DNA of 64,000 nt, taken from assembly GCA_977006965.1 (NCBI GenBank), contig OZ345382.1, positions 1,860,001-1,924,000 of the forward strand, read 5' to 3'. The DNA is from Phymatolithon calcareum. Lineage: Eukaryota; Rhodophyta; Florideophyceae; Hapalidiales. Positions 63,241 through 64,000 of the stretch are shown here, one piece after another. The notes beneath the pieces were generated by a model, which was not told the DNA's origin, did not search any database, and saw only the letters and a list, made by a program, of their open reading frames with translations. Made by a program: the position numbers and the translations under genes. Positions within the stretch are counted from its first letter, which is position 1. Each line of letters opens with the position of its first letter.

Positions 63241-64000
63241 TGCTGTGCGAAAATGCTGGCATTGCAGGAACATCTGGACGACATGCGTACTCTTCCATAT
63301 GCGAAAATATTTCAAGGCCGATTGCGATGGTAAGGCTGCGGCTTTGTGCTCATCCTTACTCGAGGCTTGGTTCTATCGGATACTTTCCTTTTTGTCGAAG
63401 CAGGCGACGCTTGGTCGGCTTTGTTGAAGGCGGATTATGGGAGCAATGCAAGCCTAGTGAGCGGTGCAAGTCGCAGTAAAAGACGTAGCAGTGAGCAAGC
63501 ACAGGTCGACGGTAAGTAGAAGCCGTAGCCAGTGCGACCTGGCTCGGACGTCTGTGTTACTGGTATAGTATGCCGGACAGGATCGCTAAGTCATTGCCTG
63601 GCTGCGCTACAAGCGATTTGGGAGGGAGACATTTAAGTAGCACATGTGTAGGGTATCGAAGAGAGCTAGAATCAGCGATCGGACGAGCACTAGAGGGAGG
63701 ACTGGAGTCAGCTAAAAGAACACATTTATTTTAGTCAGAGGTCGCGGTTTCGGATGTGTCTGCCCAGGAAGGGCTAGTCAGGACTTTGCACTTCCGGAAG
63801 CTATAGATCATTAAGAGCTAGACGGAGCCGTTCGATAAGGTAGGTCTCTCAGCAGTTTCAACAACTGGGAAGGCTTCACTGCAAATCACCGTTTTATAGC
63901 CCCATGTGCTGTTCTCTACACTCTTGGAAATGTACATTTTTAAAATTATTACGGTTAACGGGGGGATTATTCTTCTGGTATCAGTAGTAGCTTCTCGATT
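63241..64000. other. Unrecognised DNA at right edge
   Basis: No gene or repeat end was recognised. Confidence 0.4.

Noticed and set aside
1-64000. Bacterial operon, CRISPR array or phage interpretation
   Set aside because: No clustered co-directional genes, ribosome-binding sites or regularly spaced identical repeats were seen. Element types, polyadenylation-like signals and gene density are eukaryotic.

Overview
This is a eukaryotic, gene-poor, repeat-dominated window. One intact-looking host gene stands out: an intronless gene at 16452-17816 (minus) for a secreted right-handed beta-helix protein with a ten-cysteine C-terminal module. Almost everything else recognisable is mobile-element sequence at different stages of decay, or fossils of host genes. 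A single-exon secreted gene of this type in an ocean of LTR, LINE and DNA transposons best fits a red macroalga of the Chondrus crispus type. That is an inference from gene style, not a database match.

Left part (1-9.2 kb): a Ty3/gypsy element on the minus strand enters from the left edge (gag, protease region, reverse transcriptase). About 5.6 kb of unrecognised DNA follows, with a 62-bp palindrome, and then a LINE 3' fragment (8.1-8.5 kb).

9.2-15.5 kb: a complete pogo/Tigger-like DNA transposon (9190-11776) has 26-bp terminal inverted repeats (TIRs), flanking TA dinucleotides and an uninterrupted 550-aa transposase frame. Next is a Mutator-like (MULE) deletion derivative (12449 to about 15070). 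Nested in it is an internally deleted piggyBac-like element (12532-14149) flanked by CTAG. A second, uninterrupted copy of the same MULE at 23411-24465 (10-bp target duplication) serves as the empty-site control.

15.2-33.1 kb: the beta-helix gene lies among LINE fragments of at least two lineages, one with RNase H and one without. Further on are an orphan 134-codon ORF that may be a LINE ORF1, several fold-back/hairpin repeats, a decayed hAT transposase, a minus-strand LINE, a decayed Harbinger-type transposase and a 0.73-kb fold-back element.

33.1-47.5 kb: mostly unrecognised DNA holding host-gene fossils: an HSP70 pseudogene (36.9-38.5 kb) and a ZIP metal-transporter pseudogene (41.8-42.3 kb). 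It also holds a copia reverse-transcriptase fossil, an unrecognised protein fossil and a decayed pogo-like transposase.

47.5-64 kb: a complete but internally deleted Ty1/copia element (47802-51414, both LTRs present) sits in an older repeat, and a 5'-truncated LINE tail sits inside it. Downstream are a solo LTR (53099-53854) and the best-preserved retroelement of the window, a LINE at 53952-57796. It is bounded by a 14-bp target duplication and carries ORF1, endonuclease and a full-length reverse transcriptase. Three more LINE fossils follow. No rRNA, tRNA or CRISPR array was recognised. Coordinates of decayed elements are approximate to tens of bases, because they come from reading broken frames by eye.
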